DNA of 64,000 bases from Albibacterium bauzanense (GCF_004339765.1 NZ_SMGO01000003.1:372001-436000); one strand, 5' to 3'. Positions 1 to 9,993 are shown, counted from the stretch's first letter. Notes: a model not told the origin generated them from the sequence alone. A program made the numbers and translations.

Positions 1-566
1 ATAGCAATTAAAGATGCAGGAATGGCTTTTGTAATTTTAGGAAAGAACAGTACGATAACGATAGTAAGCAAAGTTAGACCTCCCATTATATATAATGGAG
101 GGCCTGTCAACCAGGCAGTAACTCCATTTTCAATAAGCTTAAACTGTTCTATTTGCGCCATAAAAATAATGACCGCCAATCCATTTAAAAATCCATACAT
201 TACAGGTTGTGGGATTAACCGTACAAATTTTCCCAATCTAAAGACCCCAACCAGGAACTGAAGAAGTCCTGCCAACGCAACTGCAGCAAATAAATATTCC
301 ACTCCATAGATCTTGCTTAAAGCGATTAACACCACAATAGTAGCACCTGCACCACCAGAAACCATCCCTGGTCTTCCACCAAAAACGGCTGTGATCAAAC
401 CCATTAAAAAAGCAGCGTATAGTCCAGTAAGCGGAGATAATCCTGCTAATATTGCAAAAGATAAAGATTCGGGAATCATTGTCATCGCAACTGTTAAGCC
501 TGCTAAGAGTTCCGTTTTATAGTTTACTTTTTGCTTAAAATCAAAAAAGTGCAAATAAGAATTCAT
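1..566 (-). CDS. SulP family anion transporter, N-terminal part
   Basis: Reading the minus strand from an ATG at 566 gives an open frame of 188 codons that leaves the window at base 1. The N-terminus has a short cytoplasmic stretch and then MIPESLSFAILAGLSPLTGLY, the conserved first membrane segment of SulP/SLC26 anion transporters, followed by GGRPGMVSGGAGATIVVL and further hydrophobic helices. Members move sulfate, bicarbonate or other anions across the inner membrane, often with a C-terminal STAS domain, which would lie outside the window. Substrate cannot be assigned. It is not clearly in an operon with the dehydrogenase, whose stop codon is about 145 bp away. The frame is intact; only the window edge truncates it. 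Confidence 0.88.
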   Translation of the reverse strand, partial: MNSYLHFFDFKQKVNYKTELLAGLTVAMTMIPESLSFAILAGLSPLTGLYAAFLMGLITAVFGGRPGMVSGGAGATIVVLIALSKIYGVEYLFAAVALAGLLQFLVGVFRLGKFVRLIPQPVMYGFLNGLAVIIFMAQIEQFKLIENGVTAWLTGPPLYIMGGLTLLTIVIVLFFPKITKAIPASLIA

Positions 567-710
567 AATTAATTTTAAGAGATTATTTTATTACTGCAAT
601 CAAACTGTTCAACTGCGAAATGTTACGTAAATAAGTACTCAAAAGATTAAATAAAATAAATTCTATATAATGCATGAACTATGTACTTTATACCTTATAT
701 TATATAACTA

Positions 711-1766
711 TCAATTCTTTAAAGAAGCCATATCAATTACAAAACGATACTTTACATCACCCTTTAAAAGACGTTCGTAAGCATTGTTGATGTCTTGCAT
801 CTTAATCAGCTCTATATCAGAAACGATATTGTGTTTACCACAAAAATCCAGCATCTCCTGTGTTTCAGCAATGCTTCCAATCGTAGAGCCTGCAAAATTT
901 TTGCGAGCAGGGATCAAGCTAAAAGCTGCTATGGGTAAAGGGTGTTCCGGAGCACCAACTAATGCTAATGTACCATCTGTCTTTAATAAACTTAAATAAG
1001 CATTGACATCGTGCTGAGCCGAAACACAATCTAATACAAAATGTAAAGTGTTGACATTGGCTTTCATTTGTTCTTCATCTGTGGATAAAATTACTTCATC
1101 TGCACCAAGGCGTTTTGCATCTTCAATTTTTGAAGGTGAAGTTGTGATCACCACAACGTGAGCTCCTAACGCCTTAGCCAGTTTTACACCCATGTGTCCT
1201 AAACCTCCGATACCTACTACACCTACTTTTTGTCCGGGACCAACCTTCCAGTGTTTTAACGGCGACCATGTAGTTACACCAGCACAAAGCAATGGTGCAG
1301 TTGCAGCCAAATCTAAATTTTCAGGAACATGTAAAACAAAATCTTCATCCACTATTACACGTTCTGAATAGCCTCCAAAAGTCTGTTTATTCAAGTGTTT
1401 GTCTGCACCATTGTAAGTTTGAATATTTCCTTTTTCACAATACTGCTCCAATCCTTCTCTACAGTGTTCACATTCACGACAGCTATCTACCATACAGCCA
1501 ACTGCGGCATAATCTTCAATTTTAAATTTGGTGACTTCACTTCCTATTTTGGTGACTCGACCTACAATCTCATGACCAGGCACATTTGGATAAACGGTAC
1601 CATGCCATTCATTACGAGCAGTATGTAAATCTGAATGACATACCCCACAGTATAAAATATCGATCTCGACATCCTTCGCCGTTACTTCACGACGATCAAT
1701 ATTCATTTGTTTTAAATCTGCATCAGGTGCATCTGTACCAAATGCTTTTACAGTATATATATTCAT
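711..1766 (-). CDS. Zinc-dependent NAD(P) alcohol dehydrogenase (YahK/CAD type)
   Basis: Medium-chain zinc alcohol dehydrogenase of 351 residues, the usual family length. Catalytic-zinc ligands are visible as C40 in YCGVCHSDLH and H65-E66 in VPGHEIVG, and the structural zinc site as C96, C99, C102 and C110. A Rossmann motif GIGGLGHMG follows near residue 185; the second strand ends in TTSPSK rather than an acidic residue, which in this family favours NADP(H). Relatives in the YahK/cinnamyl alcohol dehydrogenase group reduce aldehydes to alcohols in the cytoplasm. The gene starts 12 bp after the stop of the FAD oxidoreductase on the same strand, so the two may be co-transcribed. Family is secure, substrate is not known. 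Confidence 0.9.
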   Translation of the reverse strand: MNIYTVKAFGTDAPDADLKQMNIDRREVTAKDVEIDILYCGVCHSDLHTARNEWHGTVYPNVPGHEIVGRVTKIGSEVTKFKIEDYAAVGCMVDSCRECEHCREGLEQYCEKGNIQTYNGADKHLNKQTFGGYSERVIVDEDFVLHVPENLDLAATAPLLCAGVTTWSPLKHWKVGPGQKVGVVGIGGLGHMGVKLAKALGAHVVVITTSPSKIEDAKRLGADEVILSTDEEQMKANVNTLHFVLDCVSAQHDVNAYLSLLKTDGTLALVGAPEHPLPIAAFSLIPARKNFAGSTIGSIAETQEMLDFCGKHNIVSDIELIKMQDINNAYERLLKGDVKYRFVIDMASLKN

Positions 1767-1778
1767 ATGCTAATTAAT

Positions 1779-3452
1779 TTATTCGGGCAAAACTAAAAGT
1801 TGTTTTTGGCTTAACAATGCTTGTTGAAGTTTTTGATAATTTATTTCCTGAACATCCTGGGCATCATCAATCGCAATAGCAGCAGCGGTAGCAGCAGACT
1901 GGCCTAAAATCATAAATACCGGCTCCATCCTTACTGAACCGTATGCGATATGGGAACTAGACAAACAAACAGGGACTAGTAAATTCTTAACTTCTCCTTT
2001 TTTCGGAATTATAGCATCATAAGAAATACTATAAGGTTTTGGGGCGCTAACTCCTATATCACCTTCATTTTGCACATTGCCTTCAGGTGTTATATAGCGT
2101 TGCGTATTATGAGAATCCAAAGAATAGGAACCCATACCAATAGGTTTTGGCACTTCACGTTTGCTTAATACTTCATGTTCAGTCATTACATAATCACTTA
2201 CCATCCTCCTGGCTTCTCTGATATAAAGTTGATAAGGCCAATTTCCATTATCTATAAACTCATCTTTTGCCAAACCCCATTCATTTAATTGTCTTTGCAA
2301 ATCTACTGGAACCCTGGAATCATTTGCCATAAAATACATCAAACCTTTTTGATACACTTCATGTTGCTTTATAATTTCCTTACGTTTCTCATAAGACGAT
2401 TCAGGATATTCATAGTTCATACCGATATAGTCAGTACTAAAAGGACCATGATTGTTAGTATCAGTTTTTCGATTAGGGATAGGATCAAACTTGTTGAATA
2501 ATTCATTCCATCCACTTTGAAAAACTCGAATCAATAGTTCATACTGATTCGGATCATAACCAGCTGGCTTAGGAAAAGGAACTCTATTATCAGGATTGTT
2601 AGAAAGACACATTCTAAAACAATAAGCCTGAAGTCTATTATCACCTTCTCCCTTTCTTCCAGAGGGATATGGAGAAATACCAGCTAGAAGCCCGCTAGAT
2701 TTATCCCCAGGAACTTTATATGGATCTATATTAGTCCTAAAATAATGCTGATGCTGAAAAACACCCGTTTGAACTCCATTCCATTGCTCATTATACACAT
2801 CATTTCCCTCTCTGCCTACATGATAAGATACACCAGAAGCTGCCATTAAATCCCCTTCATAAGTTGCATCAATAAAAACACTGCCATGGAAAACTTTTCC
2901 CGACAGAGTACGTATAGAAATTATTTTACCATTATTCAGTTTCACACCATTCTCTCTATCCAACCATTCATCACGATATACTTTAATATTATTATTTGTA
3001 ATAAAGTTTTCAAAAATTTCTTCGGCAACATGGGGTTCAAATATCCACATAGTTCTTTCATTACCATCAATTGCAGAAGTTCCTTGGCCTTTATTGCCAT
3101 AATCCTCTTTCTTTTGCCATTTCCATGCTGAATCCGATTGATAGTGCAGATAGATTTGATGATAAAAATCCCTTGCTAACCCTCCTATTACTGTTTTATC
3201 ACCAGTATCCGTAAATCCCAAACCTGAAGATGATAGTCCGCCCAAATGTATGTCTGGAGAAACCAGAATGACAGATTTTCCCATTCGTATAGATTGAACT
3301 GCGGCCGTAACAGCAGCAGAAGTTCCACCATAAATAATTATATCTGCGCTATATTCATTTTTTATATGTGCATCTACTTCAGTATTTAAAACAGTAAAAA
3401 AGAATAATAATATAATTCTTACAGTACTTTTTAATTTAAAGTCTATTATCAT
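1779..3452 (-). CDS. Secreted FAD-dependent oxidoreductase (FAD_oxidored family)
   Basis: The 557-residue product starts with a signal-peptide-like segment (charged start, hydrophobic residues 10-25). A dinucleotide-binding motif follows, IIIYGGTSAAVTAAVQS, and then GGLSSSGLG. This layout is typical of PF12831 FAD-dependent oxidoreductases, often annotated as xanthan-lyase-like, which are common in Bacteroidota polysaccharide loci. The C-terminal VRMEPVFMILGQSAATAAAIA is the usual FAD-contacting end of these proteins. Export suggests a periplasmic role in oxidising a sugar or sugar-derived compound, but the substrate is not known. It is divergent from the glucokinase gene, with 258 bp between the two starts. 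Confidence 0.8.
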   Translation of the reverse strand: MIIDFKLKSTVRIILLFFFTVLNTEVDAHIKNEYSADIIIYGGTSAAVTAAVQSIRMGKSVILVSPDIHLGGLSSSGLGFTDTGDKTVIGGLARDFYHQIYLHYQSDSAWKWQKKEDYGNKGQGTSAIDGNERTMWIFEPHVAEEIFENFITNNNIKVYRDEWLDRENGVKLNNGKIISIRTLSGKVFHGSVFIDATYEGDLMAASGVSYHVGREGNDVYNEQWNGVQTGVFQHQHYFRTNIDPYKVPGDKSSGLLAGISPYPSGRKGEGDNRLQAYCFRMCLSNNPDNRVPFPKPAGYDPNQYELLIRVFQSGWNELFNKFDPIPNRKTDTNNHGPFSTDYIGMNYEYPESSYEKRKEIIKQHEVYQKGLMYFMANDSRVPVDLQRQLNEWGLAKDEFIDNGNWPYQLYIREARRMVSDYVMTEHEVLSKREVPKPIGMGSYSLDSHNTQRYITPEGNVQNEGDIGVSAPKPYSISYDAIIPKKGEVKNLLVPVCLSSSHIAYGSVRMEPVFMILGQSAATAAAIAIDDAQDVQEINYQKLQQALLSQKQLLVLPE

Positions 3453-3710
3453 AATTCTGGATATTAATAGTATTCATTATAAAAGACCCAAGTGTAATAT
3501 AGTGTTGCTATAATAAATATACAATTTATAGCGAAATTAGTTATTATGTTAACATTGATTATTCTGGATTGTAATTGATAAAAAAAAACAAATAAATTTT
3601 ATGGCAGAACAGTCTCTGAAGCGATTAACACAGTAAAATTATCAATCCTCAATAAAGTGTCTGAAAATCTGTATCTTCGAAGGTAACTTCAATTTCTATG
3701 CAATAATAGA

Positions 3711-4748
3711 ATGAATAACATGATCAATTTACCCCTATTTCTGCCAGGACGAAGCCAAAATAAAGTAGCTAAAATACTTGCTGTCGATATCGGTGGTACC
3801 AAAACAAGTTTTGGTTTATTTACCATAGTCGGTGCCAATGTAAATCTGGTTCAGGAAGAAACTTATCCTTCTAAAAATTATTTATCCTTTAACGTTATTT
3901 TAGACAAATACCTACAAGAACATGTTTCTTCTATTCCAGACATACTGTCTATTGGTGTAGCCGGCCCTGTTGTAGATGGCAAGGTGCAGCTTACTAACTT
4001 GTCCTGGTCAATCGATGCTAATGTACTCCAACAGGAAAAAGGCATTACGAAAGTTTTTTTATTAAACGACCTTGAAGCAACAGCTTATGGATTAGCAGGC
4101 ATCGAAAAAGACGATTTAGCAATCATCCATTCGGGAGAACAAAAGAAAGGAAATGTGGCTATTTTAGCTCCAGGTACTGGACTTGGTGAAGCAGGATTAT
4201 TTTGGGACGGTTCATGTTATCGGCCGTTCGCAACTGAGGGAGGACATAGCGAATTTTCTCCACGCACTGAGCTGGATATAGAATTATTTCACTATCTGCG
4301 CAATGAAACACCTCTCATCAGTTGGGAGTATTTAATTTCTGGAGATGGTATTTATCGCATTTATACTTTTCTGCGAGACATTAGAGGCTATAAAGAACCT
4401 ACATGGCTTGAAGAAAAGTTAAGAACCGAGATTCCAGCAGCCGTAGTCAGTCATACCGCCATACGTCAGTTAAATGAAACCTGTGTAAAAGCTATGCAAC
4501 TTTTCGTTACTTATATGGCCCGTGAGGCAACAAATCTAGTATTAAAATTAAAAGCAACAGGAGGCCTATTTCTTGGTGGAGGAATACCTCCTAAAATATA
4601 TCCGTTATTACGAGATGAACTATTCCGACAACAGTTTATTCAAAGCGATCGCATGGAGCCACTTCTTCAGGACATCCCTATACACCTTATTTTAAACAGT
4701 AAAGCAGCATTAGTAGGTGCTGCTTATTATGGAGCTTTTTGTGATTAA
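3711..4748 (+). CDS. glk: Glucokinase
   Basis: A 345-residue glucokinase of the Glk type (PF02685), which phosphorylates glucose with ATP in the cytoplasm. Visible landmarks are the phosphate-1 loop AVDIGGTKTSFGLF near residues 24-37, LLNDLEATAYGLAG with the sugar-binding/catalytic Asp, the adenosine-side LAPGTGLGEAGLFWDG, and TEGGHSEFSP with the conserved acidic residue. The first ATG (MNNMINLP) gives about 20 residues before the core; the second Met three codons on is an alternative start. The gene faces a convergent ABC permease. Its position near glycan-degrading genes fits a role in feeding released hexose into glycolysis, though the genes are not one operon. Confidence 0.9.
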   Translation: MNNMINLPLFLPGRSQNKVAKILAVDIGGTKTSFGLFTIVGANVNLVQEETYPSKNYLSFNVILDKYLQEHVSSIPDILSIGVAGPVVDGKVQLTNLSWSIDANVLQQEKGITKVFLLNDLEATAYGLAGIEKDDLAIIHSGEQKKGNVAILAPGTGLGEAGLFWDGSCYRPFATEGGHSEFSPRTELDIELFHYLRNETPLISWEYLISGDGIYRIYTFLRDIRGYKEPTWLEEKLRTEIPAAVVSHTAIRQLNETCVKAMQLFVTYMAREATNLVLKLKATGGLFLGGGIPPKIYPLLRDELFRQQFIQSDRMEPLLQDIPIHLILNSKAALVGAAYYGAFCD

Positions 4749-4833
4749 GATAAAATACAAGTTTAGAGCAAGGCTATAAAAAATACTATTTTATAAGCTC
4801 AAATTGCATCTCATTAAAAAGAAACATTTTACA

Positions 4834-7263
4834 CTATTCAGTTCTCAAACTCTTCACAGGATTTGCTATTGCTGCTTTTATTGCCTGAAAACTTATTGTT
4901 AAAAGTGCAATCATTATTGCAACAAGTCCGCCTGCAGCAAACAACCACCAACTAATGTTGATGCGATAAACATAATCTTGCAACCATTGATGCATGGAAT
5001 ACCATGCAATAGGAGTAGCAATCGCAAAAGCAATTGCAATGAGTATGATAAACTCTTTTGAAAACAAATAAACAATATTACCAGTGGTAGCACCGAGTAC
5101 TTTACGAATACCAACTTCTTTTATTCTTCGCACTGCCATAAATGAGGCTAAACCATACAAACCAAGACAACTAAGGAATATTGCGATTGCTGCAAAAATC
5201 TTATACAACTCTGCTAACTGATTTTCCTGTTTGTAAAAACTTTCAATTTTATCATCAAGGAACTTGTACTCATAAACAAAATCAGGAAATGTTTGCTCAA
5301 ATATGTTTTTAACGGATTGCATTGTAGAAGAAATGTTTGTTGTTGCAAGTTTTATTCCAGCCTGGTTGTACATGGTTACATTTGTGGTAATAAGCAACGG
5401 TGCAAGATCATGGCGAAAGGACCTGTCATTAAAATCTTTCAGCACGCCAACAACAGTACATTTTATTTGATCATCCCATATACTTATTTCTTTGTTTAAT
5501 ATTTCTTCAGGGTCTTTTATTCCCAAACTTTTCATGAGAGATTCATTCACCAAGAATTCTCTTGTCATGCTAGAAGGCTGTAAATTTCTTCCCGCTATCA
5601 GTTGCAATTTATAAGTCGATATATACTCGTTATCAGCAAATTTGGTAATAGCTTTAAAATCTGTTTCCTTTATCGCATGGTTAAATCTAAGTGGGTTCCA
5701 CGTATCATTACCATCTTCAACGGGAGTATTGGAGCTGAAGCTTACTGCCTCCACTCCATTTATTGATAATAACTGTTCTTTTAAATAATCCAACCTGCTA
5801 ATACGAAGACTATCTACACGAAAAGGAACATTTACAATTGCATCTTTATCAAAGCCTAATGGTTGGTCCATAAAATAATTCATTTGCTTTACAATGATGA
5901 GTGTTCCAATGATGAGCGCCTGCGCAATGACAAATTGAAACACAACCAGCCCTCTTCTTAATGAAACTCCCTTTACAGCATTTACTGTGAGTTTACTCTT
6001 TAAAGCATTAACAGGATTGAACCGCGATAAAACAATAGCCGGATAAAAACCGGCGAATGTGGTTACAAAAACTGTTACAGTCAAAAGAAAGAGAGCGATG
6101 GCAGGATTGCTCAATATATTAAATGAAAGCGTAAGTTCTAGAAGTTGATTAATATAAGGTAATGCAAGAATTGTTATGAGTACTGCAAGTGTTACAGCAC
6201 CAATAACTATCAAAAATGTTTCAACTATGAATTGAATTTGCAATTGAGATTTACTGCTTCCTAAAACCTTTCTCACACCAACTTCCTTTGCACGATTAAC
6301 AGCTTGTGCAGTAGAAAGGTTAATAAAGTTTACGCAAGCAATTAGCAGAATAATTGCTGCAATAAGCCATAATACATTCACTAGCTCATAACTAATTGTT
6401 TTGTTGCTGTAATTACCTGCTTCTGTATCATAATGTACCGCACTTAATGGCTGTATAATTTGACTATCCTTATTGATAGGAGATTTCATCTTTCGTGAAT
6501 ACGCATCCAATTGTTGATTAAACTTTTCAACAGAAATATTCGGCGGCAACAAAATATAGCAACCAAAATCGGTTATAGTACCATCCCAATCACTTGACCC
6601 AGCAACATAATCTGAAAAAAATCCACTATAAGAAGCAACAACTTTTAGATGAAAATCTGTATTTGCAGGTATCGTGGCAAGAATACCCGATACTTTCAAC
6701 ACTTCAGTGCTATGACTAAATTTGTAACCACCTGCTTCCAGCTTAATAGTTTTGCCAATCGCTGCCTCCCAACTACCGAAATATTTTTCTGCTATCTCTT
6801 TTGTAAGCAATACATTGTTTGGCTCATTTAATGACTCATATGAACCGGCAAGTAGTGGAAAATCAAATATTTTAAAGAATGAAGGTTCTGTATAAAACAA
6901 TCCCCGTTGCTCTTTGAATACTTTCTCGGTCTTTCCATTACTATCAAATATCAACAACTGATCATTTTGACTTGCATAAATAGGTGCTACCTGTTCTAAT
7001 TGGGAAAAAGCAGTTTTTAATCCTAGGGGTACTGGAAAGGGGATATCTTTTCCAGAAATTTCTGTATGTTGATATTCAGTTAATACCCGAAAAATGCTAT
7101 CTTTCTTTGTATGAAAATTATCAAAACTTGTATGAAATTGTATAATGATAAAGATTATCATGCAAACTGAAATACCCACAGCTAAGCCAATAACATTCAT
7201 AATAGCATAGCTTTTATTATGCATCAGATTACGCCATGCGACTTTCAAATAATTTTTAAACAT
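4834..7263 (-). CDS. MacB/FtsX-type ABC transporter permease
   Basis: An 809-residue permease of the large two-unit FtsX/MacB family that is multicopy in Bacteroidota. It has an N-terminal membrane helix (KSYAIMNVIGLAVGISVCMIIF), a long periplasmic MacB_PCD region, three helices around residues 290-420 with the signature AVNRAKEVGVRKVLGSS, then a second periplasmic part and a C-terminal FtsX unit carrying MAVRRIKEVGIRKVLGA. These proteins work with an ATPase in efflux or mechanotransmission rather than uptake. No partner ATPase or adaptor is adjacent, so the substrate is unknown. A sigma-54-like site and a perfect inverted repeat lie upstream. Confidence 0.9.
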   Translation of the reverse strand: MFKNYLKVAWRNLMHNKSYAIMNVIGLAVGISVCMIIFIIIQFHTSFDNFHTKKDSIFRVLTEYQHTEISGKDIPFPVPLGLKTAFSQLEQVAPIYASQNDQLLIFDSNGKTEKVFKEQRGLFYTEPSFFKIFDFPLLAGSYESLNEPNNVLLTKEIAEKYFGSWEAAIGKTIKLEAGGYKFSHSTEVLKVSGILATIPANTDFHLKVVASYSGFFSDYVAGSSDWDGTITDFGCYILLPPNISVEKFNQQLDAYSRKMKSPINKDSQIIQPLSAVHYDTEAGNYSNKTISYELVNVLWLIAAIILLIACVNFINLSTAQAVNRAKEVGVRKVLGSSKSQLQIQFIVETFLIVIGAVTLAVLITILALPYINQLLELTLSFNILSNPAIALFLLTVTVFVTTFAGFYPAIVLSRFNPVNALKSKLTVNAVKGVSLRRGLVVFQFVIAQALIIGTLIIVKQMNYFMDQPLGFDKDAIVNVPFRVDSLRISRLDYLKEQLLSINGVEAVSFSSNTPVEDGNDTWNPLRFNHAIKETDFKAITKFADNEYISTYKLQLIAGRNLQPSSMTREFLVNESLMKSLGIKDPEEILNKEISIWDDQIKCTVVGVLKDFNDRSFRHDLAPLLITTNVTMYNQAGIKLATTNISSTMQSVKNIFEQTFPDFVYEYKFLDDKIESFYKQENQLAELYKIFAAIAIFLSCLGLYGLASFMAVRRIKEVGIRKVLGATTGNIVYLFSKEFIILIAIAFAIATPIAWYSMHQWLQDYVYRINISWWLFAAGGLVAIMIALLTISFQAIKAAIANPVKSLRTE

Positions 7264-7318
7264 ACAATTACGATTTAATTTATAATGAAACCACCTATGA
7301 GTGGCTTCCTAAAAGAAA

Positions 7319-7334
7319 TTCAATTGCTGTTCCA
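7319..7334 (-). promoter_or_regulatory. Possible sigma-54-like promoter of the ABC permease
   Basis: The minus strand reads TGGAACAGCAATTGAA, close to the sigma-54 pattern TGGCACnnnnnTTGC but with A for the final C of the -12 element. It lies about 55 bp upstream of the permease start. In Bacteroidota, permeases of this family are often controlled by NtrC-type regulators, which makes this plausible; the assignment is an inference from one sequence match. Confidence 0.3.
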
Positions 7335-7393
7335 AAGACACAATATACTAACAATTAAGTTGTTAACAGATAAATCAAGACGAATAGTGTACC

Positions 7394-7420
7394 AAAACCG
7401 AACGCTGTATGTTCGGTTTT
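7394..7420. repeat. Perfect 10-bp inverted repeat, operator or terminator
   Basis: AAAACCGAAC (7394-7403) pairs perfectly with GTTCGGTTTT (7411-7420) across a 7-nt loop. It lies in the 383-bp interval 7264-7646, downstream of the secreted protein gene at 7647-8504 and about 130 bp upstream of the permease start. It could terminate the former (TTTT ends the arm) or be an activator site for the latter. Apart from this repeat and the sigma-54-like site, I see no gene in the interval. Confidence 0.55.
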
Positions 7421-7646
7421 GAAATAGCATTTTGAAATTATTACTAAAAGGAAGTCACTTCTACCTCAGCCCTTTAATCAAAGTCATGTTCATATTACTA
7501 CCTAAGTCTTAAAATAAATTTGTGTCAGCTTACCAAAATAGTTGGAATGAAATTGTCAATGAGAATGCGGCTAAATTTGTCACCAACAATTTTGAGTCAT
7601 AAGTATTACCAGAATTACCAGTCGTCAAGACCACAATTAAATAGAA

Positions 7647-8504
7647 TTAAAAACTTGCCACCTTAAAATTACTAATACCTATTGCAGCACCATTACTTAA
7701 TTCGGTTCCTGTGCTAACATAAAAATACTTTCTCTCTTGATCACGGCTAAACATTTCGGTATCCAAAACCTTTACTTTATCTAAATAAATAACCATCTGT
7801 TTGTTTTTGACCTCAATAGCAACATGCATTTTCCCCACCGCATATTCAGCCAATGGAAAATCGATTGTATTATAAATCTTAGTATCGCTACTGGAATTAA
7901 TAATAGTTTTGTTCCAATAATGTATTGAAGTGGAGGTAATGGCATTATCATTATAAGCGTCACTAATATAATTATTAATGGCATTATCGTGAGCAAAGCC
8001 GAATTTTAACTCCATTAAGTCTTTTGCATCTGTATTACTCTGAGTAGCAATATCAAACTCCAGAGTAAAGTTGTTAGGAAGTGGCGCATTACTTTTTAAT
8101 TTGTAACTAGTAAATTCTTTTAGTAACAGCCAATTTCCGCTTTGATCAGGTAAGTTGGCAACAGAACCGCTTCCACTAGCCTTCCAAAACTGAGCCATAC
8201 TCCCAATGGAATCTCTGGAAAGATCATCCGAAAAAACTAAGATAGATCCGGTCTTAAACTTGAAATCATTAGCTGCATTGGCAAATATATCTGAATCAGT
8301 TCCTTTTGCACCCCTTGTGGAAGAGACTGTGGCATCTTCTGAACTGCCCTTTCCTTCAAAAGCCTTATCGACAGCGTTATTTACCTTATTTTCAACTTTA
8401 GAAGAAACCTTGTCTTTAAATCGCTTGAGAATTTGAGCTTTTACGGGTTGAATAGGTAACAAAAAAAACAAGGAAATGACAATAGAAAATAAGACTTTTT
8501 TCAT
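7647..8504 (-). CDS. Secreted protein resembling the N-terminal half of Bacteroidota OmpA proteins
   Basis: The 285-residue protein begins with a clear signal peptide ending near PVKAQ. A lysine- and valine-rich amphipathic repeat follows (KVSSKVENKVNNAVDKAF), and then SILVFSDDLSRDSIGSMAQFWKASG, the start of a concanavalin/LamG-like beta-sandwich. This arrangement is familiar from the N-terminal half of Bacteroidota OmpA-family proteins, but here the peptidoglycan-binding OmpA domain is absent and the protein ends after the sandwich. A role in binding glycan or cell wall in the periplasm or at the surface is an inference. The gene is alone on its strand. Confidence 0.7.
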   Translation of the reverse strand: MKKVLFSIVISLFFLLPIQPVKAQILKRFKDKVSSKVENKVNNAVDKAFEGKGSSEDATVSSTRGAKGTDSDIFANAANDFKFKTGSILVFSDDLSRDSIGSMAQFWKASGSGSVANLPDQSGNWLLLKEFTSYKLKSNAPLPNNFTLEFDIATQSNTDAKDLMELKFGFAHDNAINNYISDAYNDNAITSTSIHYWNKTIINSSSDTKIYNTIDFPLAEYAVGKMHVAIEVKNKQMVIYLDKVKVLDTEMFSRDQERKYFYVSTGTELSNGAAIGISNFKVASF

Positions 8505-8784
8505 AATTAGTTATATGTAAACAATACAATATCTCTTTTGAGAATTTTGCATTGCATTTCACAAATATTGTTCCAAAGTAAAAGTCATTTTCAATAAAAA
8601 GACTTGAAATCCTACACTCTATAACCCTTAGTTACACCATTTTTTATCTGATTATTTTTTACAGCAAAAACGTCGGAAAATCTTGATAAGCGTAAGGTTT
8701 GTCACAATTCAAATACAAAACCTTTAAGTAATTATGGCTTAAGTCTACAAAAATAAATATATTAGTAGTATCTAAACTTAACTA

Positions 8785-8798
8785 TAACCACATGGTTA
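8785..8798. promoter_or_regulatory. Candidate operator upstream of the sugar operon
   Basis: TAACCA-CA-TGGTTA is a perfect 6+2+6 palindrome ending 20 bp before the aldose epimerase start. Its position in the promoter/leader of the epimerase-GH2-CE15 operon suggests a repressor or activator site. The rest of the divergent interval 8505-8817 shows nothing else I can assign. Confidence 0.35.
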
Positions 8799-8817
8799 AA
8801 CAAAGACCTAATTAAAT

Positions 8818-9990
8818 ATGATGATAAACACTAAATGCCTACTTAGTCCACTCTTAATTCTGGGGTTAGGAATTGCAACAGGTTGTACTAATAATACAGC
8901 AAATCAAGAAAATAACATAGATTCAAAGCATGAGGTAACACAGATTTTAGACAGTGCATTTGAAAAGACAATTAATGGTAAAGAAGTCAAGCTATATACT
9001 CTCGAAAATGCAGAAGGGCGTAAAGCCTTGATCACTAATTATGGCGGTCGCTTAGTAAGTATGCAGGTGCCCGATAAAACCGGCAATTTAGTTGATGTAA
9101 TTGCTGGTTTCGACTCAATTGAAGGTTATCAGCATTCAACAGAACCTTATTTCGGTGCAACTATTGGTCGCTTCGGAAATAGAATTGCAAAAGGTAAGTT
9201 TAGCTTAGACGGTAAAGATTATCAACTATTTATTAATAATCCGCCAAATACATTGCATGGAGGAAAGGTTGGGTTCCAAGATGTGGTTTGGGATGCTGTA
9301 CAAATCGATCAAAGCACTTTGGAGCTGAATTACCTATCAAATGATATGGAAGAAGGATTCCCCGGGAATCTGAAAGTAAAAGTAACTTACGAGCTTAATG
9401 ACCAAAATGAATTAAAAATTAGCTATGAAGCTACTACTGATAAAAATACTTTTGTAAACCTAACGAACCATGCCTTCTTTAATTTAAATGGCGATCATAG
9501 CGGAACAATCTTAAACCACCTTGTTAAAATTAATGCAGATCAATATACGCCTGTAGATAGTACACTTATTCCAATAGGGGAAATTATTACGGTAAAAGAT
9601 ACTCCCTTTGATTTCACAAGTTCAAAGATTATTGGAAAAGACATAGAAACGCAAAATGAGCAATTGAAGTACGGAAACGGTTATGATCATAATTTTGTTT
9701 TGAATGAACACGCTCCAACAACGGCTGTGGCAGTAGTACTTGGTGACATAAGCGGTATCGAAATGAGTATTTATACCGATCAGCCAGGTCTTCAGTTTTA
9801 TAGCGGAAACTTTATGCAAGGGAAGAATACAATGAAAGGCAATCATAAGGATGATTTCAGAACTGCATTTGCTATGGAAACGCAGCATTTTCCAGATTCC
9901 CCTAATCAACCTTCTTTTCCTTCTACCTTACTTAAACCAGGTATGACATATAATTCAACATCAATCTATCAATTCAATATAAAGCGATAA
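8818..9990 (+). CDS. Aldose 1-epimerase (mutarotase), lipoprotein
   Basis: A 390-residue galactose mutarotase-like enzyme that interconverts alpha and beta anomers of aldoses. The N-terminus is a lipoprotein signal with lipobox ATGC at residues 20-23, so the enzyme is probably periplasmic or surface-anchored. Visible active-site parts are the GRFGNRIAKG sugar-binding loop, the histidines in NTLHGG and NLTNHAFFNL, and the catalytic Glu in AFAMETQHFPDSPN near the C-terminus. Only 3 bp separate its stop from the start of the GH2 gene, so the epimerase, GH2 and esterase genes form one operon. The operon suggests it acts on sugar released outside the cell. Confidence 0.92.
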   Translation: MMINTKCLLSPLLILGLGIATGCTNNTANQENNIDSKHEVTQILDSAFEKTINGKEVKLYTLENAEGRKALITNYGGRLVSMQVPDKTGNLVDVIAGFDSIEGYQHSTEPYFGATIGRFGNRIAKGKFSLDGKDYQLFINNPPNTLHGGKVGFQDVVWDAVQIDQSTLELNYLSNDMEEGFPGNLKVKVTYELNDQNELKISYEATTDKNTFVNLTNHAFFNLNGDHSGTILNHLVKINADQYTPVDSTLIPIGEIITVKDTPFDFTSSKIIGKDIETQNEQLKYGNGYDHNFVLNEHAPTTAVAVVLGDISGIEMSIYTDQPGLQFYSGNFMQGKNTMKGNHKDDFRTAFAMETQHFPDSPNQPSFPSTLLKPGMTYNSTSIYQFNIKR

Positions 9991-9993
9991 CAC

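Noticed and set aside
4749-4833. TATAAAA/TTTTATA repeat between the glucokinase and permease genes as a terminator
   Set aside because: The pairing is short and AT-only, with no stable stem.
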